Source of the DNA: Stenotrophomonas maltophilia R551-3
GTDB lineage: Bacteria > Pseudomonadota > Gammaproteobacteria > Xanthomonadales > Xanthomonadaceae
Direction of reading: 5' to 3'
Assembly (NCBI RefSeq): GCF_000020665.1
Contig: NC_011071.1
Coordinates: 1,540,501 to 1,604,500 of the forward strand
Length of the DNA stretch: 64,000 nucleotides
Below are positions 52,862 to 61,885 of the stretch, in pieces. Every line of letters begins with the position of its first letter. The stretch's first letter is position 1. A program made the position numbers and the translations under genes. Below the pieces are notes generated by a model. The model made no database searches. It was given only the letters and a program-made list of their open reading frames with translations, and was not told where the DNA came from.

Positions 52862-54702
52862 CCGACGTATCCGCTCCGGTCTTCGACGGCAAGGCCTTCG
52901 CGGCCCAGCTCAGCACCGCCCCCGGCGTGTACCGCATGTACGCCGCCGACGACACCCTGTTGTACGTCGGCAAGGCGCGCGCGCTGCGCAACCGTGTCGG
53001 CAGCTACTTCAACGGCAGCCCGAAGAACGCGCGGATCATGTCGATGATCTCGCAGATCACGCGCATGGACGTGACCGTGACGCGCTCGGAAGCCGAGGCG
53101 TTGCTGCTGGAAAACCAGCTGATCAAATCGCTGTCGCCGCGTTACAACGTCTCGTTGCGCGACGACAAGACCTATCCGCACGTGCTGCTGACCCGAGAGG
53201 ACTGGCCGCGCATCGCGCTGCATCGCGGTCCGCGCGCCATTCCCGGACGCTACTTCGGTCCGTATCCCGGCGTTACCGCCGTGCGCGAAACGCTGAACCT
53301 GATGCACAAGCTGTTCAAGCTGCGCAGCTGCGAGGACAGCGTGTTCCGCAACCGCTCGCGGCCGTGCCTGCAGTACCAGATTGGCCGCTGCAGTGCGCCG
53401 TGCGTGGAGCTGGTGCCGGCGCCGGAGTACGCCGAATCGGTGCGCCGCGCCGCGCTGTTCCTGGAAGGCAAGAGCGACGAGCTGACCCGCGAACTGGGCG
53501 AACAGATGCAGGCCGCCAGCGAGGCGCTGGAGTTCGAGCAGGCCGCGCGCCTGCGCGACCTGATTTCCTCGCTGCGCAGCATGCAGACCCGCCAGTACGT
53601 GGATGGCCGCGCCGCCGACCTCGACGTGCTGGCCGTGGCCATGCAGGGCTCGCAGGCCTGCGTGCTGCTGCTGGCCTTTCGTGATGGCCGCAATCTCGGT
53701 ACCCGCCCGTTCTTCCCGCGCACCAATGGCGAAGAGAGCCCGGAAGAGGTGTTGGCCGCGTTCGTCTCGCAGTACTACATCGAATTCGAGCCGCCGCGCG
53801 AGATCCTGCTGGACCGCGAGATTCCTGACGCCGACCTGCTGGTTGCCGCGCTGTCTGCCTCGGCCGAGCGCAAGGTGCAGCTGAAGTGGAACGTGCGCGG
53901 CGAACGCGCCGGCTACGTGGAACTGGCCAGCCGCAATGCGCAGCTGACCCTGGCCACCGAACTCAACAGCCGCAACGCGCAGCACGCGCGCAGCGATGCC
54001 TTGCGCGACATGCTGGGTCTGGCAGAGCCGGTCAAGCGGGTCGAATGCTTCGACATCAGTCATACGCTGGGCGAGGCCACCGTGGCCTCATGCGTGGTGT
54101 TCGACGCCGCCGGCCCGGTGCGTGCGCAATACCGCCGCTTCAACATCAGCGGCATCGAGCCGGGCGACGACTACGCCGCCATGCGCCAGGCCATCGACCG
54201 CCGCTTCCGCCGTGCGGTGGAAGAGCAGGGCGTGCTGCCGGACGTGCTGCTGATCGACGGCGGCGCCGGCCAGTTGGCCCAGGCCCAGGCCGCGCTGGCC
54301 GACCTGGGCGTGGAAGGCGTGCTGCTGGTGGGCGTGGCCAAGGGCGTGGAACGCCGCGCCGGCCACGAAGCGCTGGTGATGCCTGACGGTCGCGAGCTGC
54401 GCCCGGGCGCGGCCAATCCGGCGCTGCAGTTCATCCAGCAGGTGCGCGATGAGGCGCACCGCTTCGCCATCACCGGCCACCGCGGCCGCCGCCAGAAGGC
54501 GCGGATGACCAGCAAGCTGGAGGACATTCCCGGTATCGGGCCGCGCCGCCGCGCCAGCCTGCTCAAGCATTTCGGCGGCCTGGTCGGCCTGAAAGCCGCT
54601 GGTGAAGCGGAAATCGCCAAGGTGGAAGGCATCAATGACGCCCTCGCGGCACGTATCTACGCTAACCTGCACGGGTTGGCCACGCCTGATGCGGCCGAGT
54701 AG
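52858..54702 (+). CDS. uvrC: Excinuclease ABC subunit C
   Basis: 614 residues. N-terminal GIY-YIG nuclease (GVYRMYAADDTLLYVGKARALRNR in two pieces, 3' incision), UVR motif near residue 205-240, Cys-rich element between (CEDSVFRNRSRPCLQYQIGRCSAPC in pieces), RNase H-like endonuclease domain (CFDISHTLGEATVAS, LLIDGGAGQLAQA; 5' incision) and C-terminal HhH2 domain (LEDIPGIGPRRRASLLKHFG). It completes UvrABC repair with uvrB at 36068. Start ATG 52858 overlaps the previous stop. Confidence 0.98.
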   Translation: MTDVSAPVFDGKAFAAQLSTAPGVYRMYAADDTLLYVGKARALRNRVGSYFNGSPKNARIMSMISQITRMDVTVTRSEAEALLLENQLIKSLSPRYNVSLRDDKTYPHVLLTREDWPRIALHRGPRAIPGRYFGPYPGVTAVRETLNLMHKLFKLRSCEDSVFRNRSRPCLQYQIGRCSAPCVELVPAPEYAESVRRAALFLEGKSDELTRELGEQMQAASEALEFEQAARLRDLISSLRSMQTRQYVDGRAADLDVLAVAMQGSQACVLLLAFRDGRNLGTRPFFPRTNGEESPEEVLAAFVSQYYIEFEPPREILLDREIPDADLLVAALSASAERKVQLKWNVRGERAGYVELASRNAQLTLATELNSRNAQHARSDALRDMLGLAEPVKRVECFDISHTLGEATVASCVVFDAAGPVRAQYRRFNISGIEPGDDYAAMRQAIDRRFRRAVEEQGVLPDVLLIDGGAGQLAQAQAALADLGVEGVLLVGVAKGVERRAGHEALVMPDGRELRPGAANPALQFIQQVRDEAHRFAITGHRGRRQKARMTSKLEDIPGIGPRRRASLLKHFGGLVGLKAAGEAEIAKVEGINDALAARIYANLHGLATPDAAE

Positions 54703-54720
54703 AGAGAGAAGCACGCAAGC

Positions 54721-55347
54721 ATGAAGTTGACCCTGCCCACCTGGCTGACGTTGTTGCGGATCGTGATGATCCCGGTGCTGGTGCTGGTGTTCTACCTGCC
54801 CTACACCTGGACCAACTTCGCTTCGGCGGCGATCTTCGGCCTGGCCGCGATCACCGACTGGCTCGATGGCTGGATCGCACGCCGTTACCAGCTGGAGTCG
54901 GCCTTCGGTGCCTTCCTCGACCCGGTCGCGGACAAGCTGATGGTGGCAGTGGCGCTGTTCCTGATCGTGCAGGGCCACCCGACGCCGTGGATGGCGTTCT
55001 GGGCGGCGGTCATCGTCGGCCGCGAGATCGCGGTGTCGGCACTGCGCGAATGGATGGCCGAACTGGGCCAGCGCGCCAAGGTGCGCGTGGCGATGATCGG
55101 CAAGGTCAAGACCACCGCGCAGATGGTCGCACTGTTGTGCCTGCTGTATTCGGTGGCCCCGAACGTGCCGGTGGAAGACATCTGGATGGGCTGGCCGGTG
55201 TTCCACATCGGCGACTGGACCCTGGCCATTGCCGCGGTGCTGACCCTGTGGTCAGGCCTGCAGTACCTGCACGCCGCTTGGCCGAGCCTGCGCGATGACG
55301 AGCGCGCTGCGCGCGAGCGTGCACGGCAGAAGAAGCTGGGCAACTGA
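54721..55347 (+). CDS. pgsA: Phosphatidylglycerophosphate synthase (CDP-diacylglycerol transferase)
   Basis: 208 residues. The CDP-alcohol phosphotransferase signature is complete: TDWLDGWIARRYQLESAFGAFLDPVADK (in one stretch near residues 50-77, D-x2-DG-x2-AR-x8-G-x3-D-x3-D). Several membrane helices. It makes phosphatidylglycerol phosphate, the step before phosphatidylglycerol. It follows uvrC by 18 bp, the widespread uvrC-pgsA order. AGAGAGAAG precedes the ATG. Confidence 0.96.
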   Translation: MKLTLPTWLTLLRIVMIPVLVLVFYLPYTWTNFASAAIFGLAAITDWLDGWIARRYQLESAFGAFLDPVADKLMVAVALFLIVQGHPTPWMAFWAAVIVGREIAVSALREWMAELGQRAKVRVAMIGKVKTTAQMVALLCLLYSVAPNVPVEDIWMGWPVFHIGDWTLAIAAVLTLWSGLQYLHAAWPSLRDDERAARERARQKKLGN

Positions 55348-55352
55348 GCCTC

Positions 55353-55439
55353 GGGGTCGGATCCCTTTCCGCAGGAAAGGGCTCTGACCCCACCGATGCG
55401 TTGACCCCATCGATGCGCCCATCCACGCATGGCGTGGAT
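55353..55439. repeat. Two palindromic repeats after pgsA
   Basis: First, GGGGTCGGATCCCTTTCC / GGAAAGGGCTCTGACCCC (55353-55391, two mismatches), a relative of the element at 17864-17904. Second, ATCCACG-CATGG-CGTGGAT type (55421-55439), a motif common in Stenotrophomonas intergenic regions. Both lie between pgsA and the first tRNA-Gly. Confidence 0.75.
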
Positions 55440-55477
55440 ACGCAATGCAAGGTGCCTCGCAGACCCTAAAAAAGCGC

Positions 55478-55505
55478 TTGACGCCATCCTTGGAATAGGT
55501 AAAAT
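55478..55505 (+). promoter_or_regulatory. Promoter of tRNA-Gly copy 1
   Basis: TTGACG (55478-55483) and TAAAAT (55500-55505) with a 16-bp spacer, 12 bp before the tRNA. Confidence 0.75.
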
Positions 55506-55517
55506 TTCGCCTCCCAA

Positions 55518-55593
<76 letters not shown>

Positions 55594-55601
55594 GATTCAA
55601 G

Positions 55602-55629
55602 AAAAACGCTCCCGAAAGGGGGCGTTTTT
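55602..55629 (+). terminator. Terminator after tRNA-Gly copy 1
   Basis: AAAAACGCTCCC-GAAA-GGGGGCGTTTTT. The same element follows copy 2 (57038-57065). Confidence 0.9.
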
Positions 55630-55731
55630 CGTTTGCGTCCAACGCGCTTCATCCCCACTTCACCGCCACCCCATCGCCTCAACACGCGCATTGGCGAAGC
55701 TGCATCTCCGTTCCAATCCGGTGGTGTCGCG

Positions 55732-56838
55732 ATGCCTCATCAATCCTCGGCCTACGACCACGACGTGGTCATCGTCGGCGCCAGTTTCGCCGGCACCGCC
55801 TGCGCGTTGGCCGCTGCCCAGTATGGCTTGCGCGTCTGCGTGCTCGAACGCAAGGCCGCCCCCGGCGAGCGTCTGCACACCACCGGCATCGTGGTGAAGG
55901 AAGCGATGGAGCAGACCTGGCTGGGGCGCATGCCCGAACACCTGGTGCAGCGCGTTGCCAATGTGCGGCTGTATGCGCCGAACCTGCGCAGCGTGTTGTT
56001 GGCCGCGCCGGGCTATTACTTCCTCACCACCGATACGCCGAACCTGATGCGCTGGCTGGCCAGCGAGCTGCGCGCGAATGGTGTCGACCTTCGCCTGCAG
56101 CAGTCCTTCACCGACGCCCATCGCAGTGGTGACGGCTGGCTGGTGGAAGGGGGAGGGCGGTGCGCCTACCTGGTCGGCGCCGATGGCGCGCGCTCACGCG
56201 TTGCCCAGCGCACCGGCCTCGGCCAGGTGCGTGACAACCTCTACGGCATCGAACGTGAGTTCGCCGGCCTCCAGTTGCCGCAGGGCGACGCACTCCATTG
56301 CTTCGTCAGCAAGCGCTTTGCACCGGGTTACATCGGCTGGGTCGCACAGAACCCGACCGGGCTGCAGGTCGGCTTGGCGCTGCGCCATGACCCGAACCAG
56401 GTGCGGCCGCCTGATATCGGTGGCTTTCTTGAGCACGTGCGCGATGTGGTCGGCATTCCGCCTTCGGCGCGTCCCTCGGCCACCCGCGCAGGGCTGGTGC
56501 CCTGCGGCCGGCCGGATGGGCCGTTCACCGGCCAACGCGTGATCCTGACCGGCGACGCGGCGGGCATCGTCTCACCACTGTCCGCCGGAGGCATCCATTC
56601 CTCGTGGCGGCACGGTTGGGCGGTCGGCGAGGCGATTGCCCGCCATCTACGTGGGCAAGGGCCGGAAGCGGAACGGGTGGCGCGGCAGGTGGCGCCGGCA
56701 TTCCATGGCAAGCGCCTGCTGCGCTGGGCGATGGATCATCTGCAGGCCGACTGGCCGCTCAACGCACTCCTGCACACGGCGACCACGCGGCGCATTGCCG
56801 AGCAGGTCTACTTCCATCGCCGTGGCCTGCGAACCTGA
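55732..56838 (+). CDS. FAD-dependent oxidoreductase (geranylgeranyl reductase-like)
   Basis: 368 residues. N-terminal dinucleotide-binding fold VVIVGASFAGTACALAAAQ with a glycine pattern slightly altered (GASFAG), ending LRVCVLERK. The late FAD motif LTGDAAGIVSPLSAGGIHSSW is typical of the geranylgeranyl reductase/PHBH-like group. The substrate is unknown. Start ATG 55732 was chosen; the frame upstream runs into the tRNA gene. No operon partner. Confidence 0.88.
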   Translation: MPHQSSAYDHDVVIVGASFAGTACALAAAQYGLRVCVLERKAAPGERLHTTGIVVKEAMEQTWLGRMPEHLVQRVANVRLYAPNLRSVLLAAPGYYFLTTDTPNLMRWLASELRANGVDLRLQQSFTDAHRSGDGWLVEGGGRCAYLVGADGARSRVAQRTGLGQVRDNLYGIEREFAGLQLPQGDALHCFVSKRFAPGYIGWVAQNPTGLQVGLALRHDPNQVRPPDIGGFLEHVRDVVGIPPSARPSATRAGLVPCGRPDGPFTGQRVILTGDAAGIVSPLSAGGIHSSWRHGWAVGEAIARHLRGQGPEAERVARQVAPAFHGKRLLRWAMDHLQADWPLNALLHTATTRRIAEQVYFHRRGLRT

Positions 56839-56892
56839 GGTATCGGTCCTGGGGGCCTGAACGCCGCCCCACAATGCACGCGAAAATTCCTG

Positions 56893-56921
56893 TTGACGCC
56901 GTGCAGCAATATCGACACAAT
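56893..56921 (+). promoter_or_regulatory. Promoter of tRNA-Gly copy 2
   Basis: TTGACG (56893-56898), 17-bp spacer, CACAAT (56916-56921). The downstream stretch AGCGCTCCTTCGACGCAGGTC is shared with copy 3. Confidence 0.75.
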
Positions 56922-56953
56922 AGCGCTCCTTCGACGCAGGTCGAACGGAATCT

Positions 56954-57029
<76 letters not shown>

Positions 57030-57037
57030 GATTCAAG

Positions 57038-57065
57038 AAAACGCTCCCGAAAGGGGGCGTTTTTC
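57038..57065 (+). terminator. Terminator after tRNA-Gly copy 2
   Basis: AAAACGCTCCC-GAAA-GGGGGCGTTTTT, a duplicate of the hairpin after copy 1. Confidence 0.9.
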
Positions 57066-57095
57066 GTTTGTCACACCGGTTGCACCACCGCCGCG

Positions 57096-57443
57096 CTAGC
57101 GTGCCTTGCCGGGCAGGGCGCTGCACCAGGTCAGGGCATCCTGCCGGTCGAAACCGGGGCAGCGGTTGTCCCGCCGGATGTAGACGTAGGGAACGTCGTC
57201 TTCGTAGGTGAAGTGGTAGTAGTAGGTCCGGTCCTTTCCGTACAGCCAGTAGTTCGACGAGCCCTGGTTGATGGCATTTGGCTCGAACGTGAAGATCGAA
57301 GATTCACGGGGGATGAAGTTGCTGCGCTCCATCAGTAGCAGCATGGCGTTCGAGACCAGTGGGGTGGTCAGGACGAGCACGATCACGCCGACAGTCACTG
57401 TCGTGATCGAGCCAATCAGTAGCCAGCGACGTTGGTGTTTCAC
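57096..57443 (-). CDS. Hypothetical membrane-anchored protein
   Basis: 115 residues from GTG 57443 (MKHQRRWLLIGSITTVTVG, one membrane helix at residues ~8-30). The outside part is rich in Tyr and Asp, with Cys in NRCPGF and TWCSAL. No family recognised. The open frame continues upstream to 57860 but overlaps the outer-membrane factor gene, so the membrane-helix start is preferred. No strong ribosome binding site. Confidence 0.55.
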   Translation of the reverse strand: MKHQRRWLLIGSITTVTVGVIVLVLTTPLVSNAMLLLMERSNFIPRESSIFTFEPNAINQGSSNYWLYGKDRTYYYHFTYEDDVPYVYIRRDNRCPGFDRQDALTWCSALPGKAR

Positions 57444-57633
57444 GGGCAGGCAGCACCGAAGTAGGGCAGTGCCGCAATGTGCAATACGCCGTGAAAGTCG
57501 TCCAGTGTTCCGTGTCGAGAACGCGCTGAAAGCGTGGTGAAAGGCTGGGGCGGCATTGCCTGAACCGCACGCCTGTTGTGACCTTTTTCGGACCAATTCT
57601 CCATGTTCGCTCCACAATCGCACGGTAGCCTTC

Positions 57634-59097
57634 ATGCTCCTTCTACACGTTGGCGGGCTGGTGGTCAGGCGTATCACTTCAGTGGCAGTGCCCAGGACCG
57701 GGCGCGGACTCACCCTGCATGCAGTGCTGCGCCCTGGTGCGTTGTTGGCAAGCCTGGCCCTGGCCGGTTGCATGTCGGTGACTGTTCCGGACCTGCCTGA
57801 CCGCACGCCCAGCACCTGGACCCAGGTGCCGCAGGGCCAGGGCGTGGCAGTGGACGCCAAACAGTGGTGGAAAGTGCTGTCCGACCCGGCGCTGGACGGC
57901 TTGGTCGATCAGGCCATCGCCGGCAACCTCGACCTGCAGCAGGCCACGCTGCGCCTGCAGGCCGTTCGGATCGTCGCCGGCACCTCGGACTCGCGTTTCC
58001 TGCCGGAAATCTCGGCCAGCGCCAAGCAGGTGCAGGACGCCGCCGCAGTCGATACCTACTTCCATGCCGGCATCGAAGCGATCTGGGACCTGGGCCTGTT
58101 CGGCGCCGCCGAGAGCGCCCAGTTGAGCGCGCAGGCGTCGGCCGGTAATGCCGAGGCGCTGCGCAATGCCGCACAGGTGGCGGTGATTGCCGACGTGGTG
58201 CGCAGCTATCTGGACCTGACCGTGGCACAGGCCCAGCAGGACCTGCTGGCCCGGCAGCAGACCGTGGATGACCGCGGCGAACAACTGGCGCTGGTCCGCC
58301 AGCGCCTGCGCCTGGATGAGCCGGGCGAGCTGGACCGCCTGCGTGCACGCCAGGCGGCCACCCGCGCGGCCACGGCGCAGGCCCGCGAGAATGCGGACAA
58401 CGCTGCCCGTGCGTTGGCCCTGCTGCTGGGACGTGATGGCCCGGATCCAGCCTGGCGCGCCTATCGCACGCCGCCGAAGCTGGGTTCGTTCTCGCTGCAG
58501 CAGGTGCCGGCCGATCTGCTGCGCCACCGTCCGCAGATTCTGCTGGCCGAATCGGAAGTGATGCAGGCGGCGGCCAGCAAGGGCTCCGCACGTGCCGCGA
58601 TGTATCCGCGGGTCAGCCTCGGCGGCTCGATCCTGTACGCGTACAACCTCACTCAGAACGCCCGCTCCAATTCCGACTCCAGTCCCTCGATCGGCCCGTA
58701 CATCGATATCCCGCTGTGGGATTGGGGGCAGCGCCGCGCGCGCTTCAATGCCGATGAAAAGCAGCTGGATGCCGCGTTGCTCGGTTATCGCAAAGCGGTA
58801 CTGGAGGGCGTGAGTGAAGTAGAGGGCGCGCTGGGCAGCCTGGCGCGGCAGGACAGCAGCATCCAGTCGCTGCGCGCGGCCAATGATGTTGCCGGCCAGC
58901 AGGTCAAGCGACAGGCACGTCAGGTGCAGCTGGGCCTGTCCAGCGAGTTCGATGGCTTGGACACGCAGCGTGCCGCACTGGCTTCGCAGGCGGACCTGAT
59001 CGGTGCCCAAGGTGCCCGCGTGCTGGCGTTTGCTTCGCTGTACCGCGCCCTCGGCGGCGCACCGCTGCCGGTCGAAGCCGAGGACGCGTCGCAATGA
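57634..59097 (+). CDS. Efflux outer-membrane factor lipoprotein, NodT/TolC family
   Basis: 487 residues from ATG 57634. A lipobox SLALAGC precedes the mature protein, so later starts (GTG 57661, 57688 or 57724) are possible. Two repeats of the OEP domain are seen, each with a long helical pair; typical NodT segments are LVDQAIAGNLDLQQATLRLQAVR, QVPADLLRHRPQILLAESEVMQAAASKG and DIPLWDWGQRRARFNADEKQLD (in parts). It forms the outer-membrane exit duct. It overlaps the permease gene by 4 bp; with the next three genes it makes a tripartite ABC exporter. Confidence 0.9.
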   Translation: MLLLHVGGLVVRRITSVAVPRTGRGLTLHAVLRPGALLASLALAGCMSVTVPDLPDRTPSTWTQVPQGQGVAVDAKQWWKVLSDPALDGLVDQAIAGNLDLQQATLRLQAVRIVAGTSDSRFLPEISASAKQVQDAAAVDTYFHAGIEAIWDLGLFGAAESAQLSAQASAGNAEALRNAAQVAVIADVVRSYLDLTVAQAQQDLLARQQTVDDRGEQLALVRQRLRLDEPGELDRLRARQAATRAATAQARENADNAARALALLLGRDGPDPAWRAYRTPPKLGSFSLQQVPADLLRHRPQILLAESEVMQAAASKGSARAAMYPRVSLGGSILYAYNLTQNARSNSDSSPSIGPYIDIPLWDWGQRRARFNADEKQLDAALLGYRKAVLEGVSEVEGALGSLARQDSSIQSLRAANDVAGQQVKRQARQVQLGLSSEFDGLDTQRAALASQADLIGAQGARVLAFASLYRALGGAPLPVEAEDASQ

Positions 59098-60233
59098 TTG
59101 CACTGGCCCGCAAGACCCTGGCCTATGAGTGGCGCCGGTTCCTGCCGGTGGTACTGGCGATGTGCTTCGCTGGCGTGCTGCTGATCGTGCAGGCGGCGCT
59201 GGTGCTGGGTATCTTCGGTACCGCCGCGATCTACGTGAAGGCGTCTTCCGCCGATATCTGGGCCGGCTTTCCCGGCACCCAGAGCGTGAACTACGGCCAT
59301 GCAATCAGCGCGGATGTGGAAAGCCACCTGCGCATGGACCCGGAGGTCACCCGCGTCGAACCCTACGAATGGGTCGATGGCGAATGGCGTTCCAGCGCGC
59401 AGGGTACCGGCAACGTGTCGGTGTACCTGTCCGGCATCTCCACCCAGGACGACGCGATGATGTTCGCGCGCATCCTGCCCGCCGACCTGCGCGCGCAGCT
59501 GCGCGAGCCGGGCGCGGTGATCGTCGACAGCGCGGATCTGGATACGCTGGGCGTGGATCTGCAGAACAACCGTGCCTGGATCAACGGCAAGGCGGTGCGC
59601 GTGGTTGCCGCACAACCGGGCCTGCGTGGCCTCGGTGGCGTCAACGTGCTGGCCTCGCTGGATACCGCGCGCGCCATCGCCGGTACCGACCCGCATGAGG
59701 GCAGTACCTATTTTGTGGCGGGCCTGCGCTCGCCGGACCTGGCCAACGGCGTGCGTGACCGCCTGGCCGCGTCGATGGGGCAGGCCACGCCGGTCGAGTT
59801 CTGGACCGCACCGGAGTTCGCCAGCCGCTCGCAGCAGTACTGGCTGTTCGATACCGGTGCCGGCATCGCAGTGCTGTTCATGGCGGTCATCGTCTGCTTT
59901 GTCGGCGCGGTGATCACCAACCAGTCGTTCGCTTCGGTGGTGGCCGGTTCGGTGCGCGAGTACGCCACGCTCAATGCACTCGGTGCCGGGCGCTATGCGC
60001 TGGCGCGGGCGGTGTTCGAACAGGCACTGTTGATCGGCGGCGTGGGCATGTTGTTGGCGGCGGCCTTCAGTACGGTGGTGCTGTTGATCGCGCAGACCCA
60101 ACGTGTACCGGTGCAGCTGACGCCGATGGTGATCATCGGCTGCGTGGCACTGGTCGCGGTGATGGCCATGCTCTCCAGCATCATGGCGGTACGCAGTGTC
60201 GTCCGCTCCGATCCATCGTTGCTGCTGCGTTGA
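59094..60233 (+). CDS. FtsX/DevC-like ABC transporter permease
   Basis: 379 residues. One N-terminal helix (residues ~17-42), a large periplasmic domain, then three C-terminal helices (~260-370) as in FtsX/MacB-type permeases; VREYATLNALGAGRYALARAVFEQAL is the coupling region. It matches DevC-like permeases that work with a separate ATPase. It overlaps the outer-membrane factor gene and is followed by the ATPase gene 10 bp later. Confidence 0.92.
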   Translation: MIALARKTLAYEWRRFLPVVLAMCFAGVLLIVQAALVLGIFGTAAIYVKASSADIWAGFPGTQSVNYGHAISADVESHLRMDPEVTRVEPYEWVDGEWRSSAQGTGNVSVYLSGISTQDDAMMFARILPADLRAQLREPGAVIVDSADLDTLGVDLQNNRAWINGKAVRVVAAQPGLRGLGGVNVLASLDTARAIAGTDPHEGSTYFVAGLRSPDLANGVRDRLAASMGQATPVEFWTAPEFASRSQQYWLFDTGAGIAVLFMAVIVCFVGAVITNQSFASVVAGSVREYATLNALGAGRYALARAVFEQALLIGGVGMLLAAAFSTVVLLIAQTQRVPVQLTPMVIIGCVALVAVMAMLSSIMAVRSVVRSDPSLLLR

Positions 60234-60243
60234 GGGCCGGCCG

Positions 60244-60972
60244 ATGACTTCTACACGCGCCGTCGCCCCGACCCTGCAGGCCGATGCATTGGAAAAGGGT
60301 TTCATGTCCGGGGATGTGCAGGTGCCGGTGCTTCGCGGCCTCTCGCTGGACATCTACCCCGGTGAGCTGACCCTCGTGTCCGGTCCGTCTGGTTGCGGCA
60401 AGAGCACGCTGTTGTCGTTGCTGTCCGGCCTGTCCGCGCCCGACGGTGGCCGCGTGCACGCACTCGGCCAGGACGTGGGCCACATGACGCGCAGCGAAGT
60501 GGAGCGCTTCCGCCTGCACCATGTCGGCTTCGTGTTCCAGGGCTTCAACCTGTTCCCGGCGCTGACTGCACTGGAACAGGTGCAGCTGCCGCTGGGCTAT
60601 CGCGGCATGAGCAATCGCGAAAGCGAACCGCTGGCGCGCAAGGCATTGGACGAGGTCGGCCTGACCCATCGCAGCCACATGCGTCCGGCGCAGTTGTCCG
60701 GTGGCGAGAAGCAGCGCGTGGCCGTTGCCCGCGCCTTCGCCAAGTCGCCGACGCTGATCTTCGCCGACGAACCGACCAGTGCGCTGGATGCCGAGAATGG
60801 CCAGCGCGTGATCGACATCCTGCATCGCTACGCACGTGCGCATGGCGCCACCGTGCTGTGCGTGAGCCACGATCCGCGCCTGATCCGGCATGCCGATCGG
60901 GTGATCGCCATGGAAGACGGCATGGTCCGTGATGACCGCCGCCAGAACGAAACTGTAGAGTCCGCCCCATGA
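60244..60972 (+). CDS. ABC transporter ATP-binding protein (LolD/DevA-like)
   Basis: 242 residues. Walker A SGPSGCGKSTLLSLL, Q-loop FVFQGFNLFPALTALEQVQLP, signature LSGGEKQRVAVARAF, Walker B LIFADEPTSALD, H-loop VSHDPRL. This is the MacB/LolD/DevA ATPase class. Start ATG 60244; it overlaps the adaptor gene (ATGA at 60969). Confidence 0.95.
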   Translation: MTSTRAVAPTLQADALEKGFMSGDVQVPVLRGLSLDIYPGELTLVSGPSGCGKSTLLSLLSGLSAPDGGRVHALGQDVGHMTRSEVERFRLHHVGFVFQGFNLFPALTALEQVQLPLGYRGMSNRESEPLARKALDEVGLTHRSHMRPAQLSGGEKQRVAVARAFAKSPTLIFADEPTSALDAENGQRVIDILHRYARAHGATVLCVSHDPRLIRHADRVIAMEDGMVRDDRRQNETVESAP

Positions 60973-61883
60973 CCAAGACGTCGCACCTGCTTCCCCTCAG
61001 CCTGGCCCTGTCCGCGGCATTGCTGCTCGGCGCCTGTTCCAAAGAGGCGCCCGCCCAGGCATCCGCCGGTAAGGCCAGCACTGCTGCCGCCGACAAGGTC
61101 GCGGTCGCGCGCGGCATCATCGACGTCGAGGGCGGTTTGATCGCGCTGGCACCGCCGGTGGATGGCTCGATCACTGCCGCGCCGGTGAAGGAGGGCGCCA
61201 CGGTGAAGAAGGGACAGCTGCTGCTGTCGCTGGATGGCGCCCTGCTGCAGCAGGAGGTGGCGATGGCCACTGCCGATCTCGCCTTGGCCAATGACCGTCT
61301 GAAGGGCAGCCAGGCGCAGCTGCGCGAACTGGAGCGCAATGCGACCCGCCTGTCCACCGGCGCCAGCGAAGGCGTGTCGTCCAACCAGCAGGCCGATGCA
61401 GCCAGGCAGCAGCTGGCCGGTGTGCGCGCCGATGTCGACGTGGCCGGTGCGCAGGTCGACATGGCCCAGCACAAGCTGGAGCACGCGAAACTGAAACTGC
61501 AGCAGATGTCGCTGAGCGCACCGGAGGCCGGCACCGTGGTCGGCCAGGTGCCGGGACTCGGTGCATTCGTGCAGGGTGGCAAGCCAGCGATCTCGCTGCT
61601 GCCGGCACGCCCGCTGCAGGTGCGTGCCGAACTCAGTGCTGCCTACGCCGATGCCGTGCAGGTGGGCATGAAGGCCGCCGTGGTGCCGGACAGCGATGGC
61701 GCTGAAAACACCGGCTCACTGCCACCCGCACGCGTGGTGCGCATCAGTCCGGTGTTCGCGCAGGCGCGCCTGCCCGAAGACGCTGGGCGTGGCGTGGCCA
61801 AGGTGGTGGAGTGCGTGCTGGAGTTTGATGGCAACGCCAAGGCGCGGTTCGGCCAGCATGTGCGGGTGGAGTTCCGGAAGTAA
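60969..61883 (+). CDS. HlyD/MFP periplasmic adaptor lipoprotein
   Basis: 304 residues. Lipobox AALLLGAC; first lipoyl half (APVKEGATVKKGQLLLSLDGALL), a coiled coil of about 90 residues (ANDRLKGSQAQLRELERNATRLS) and the second lipoyl half (LSAPEAGTVVGQVPGLGAFVQGGKP). It links permease and outer-membrane factor. Last gene of the four-gene exporter operon; the convergent gene at 61886-62335 ends 2 bp away. Substrate unknown. Confidence 0.93.
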   Translation: MTKTSHLLPLSLALSAALLLGACSKEAPAQASAGKASTAAADKVAVARGIIDVEGGLIALAPPVDGSITAAPVKEGATVKKGQLLLSLDGALLQQEVAMATADLALANDRLKGSQAQLRELERNATRLSTGASEGVSSNQQADAARQQLAGVRADVDVAGAQVDMAQHKLEHAKLKLQQMSLSAPEAGTVVGQVPGLGAFVQGGKPAISLLPARPLQVRAELSAAYADAVQVGMKAAVVPDSDGAENTGSLPPARVVRISPVFAQARLPEDAGRGVAKVVECVLEFDGNAKARFGQHVRVEFRK

Positions 61884-61885
61884 AC

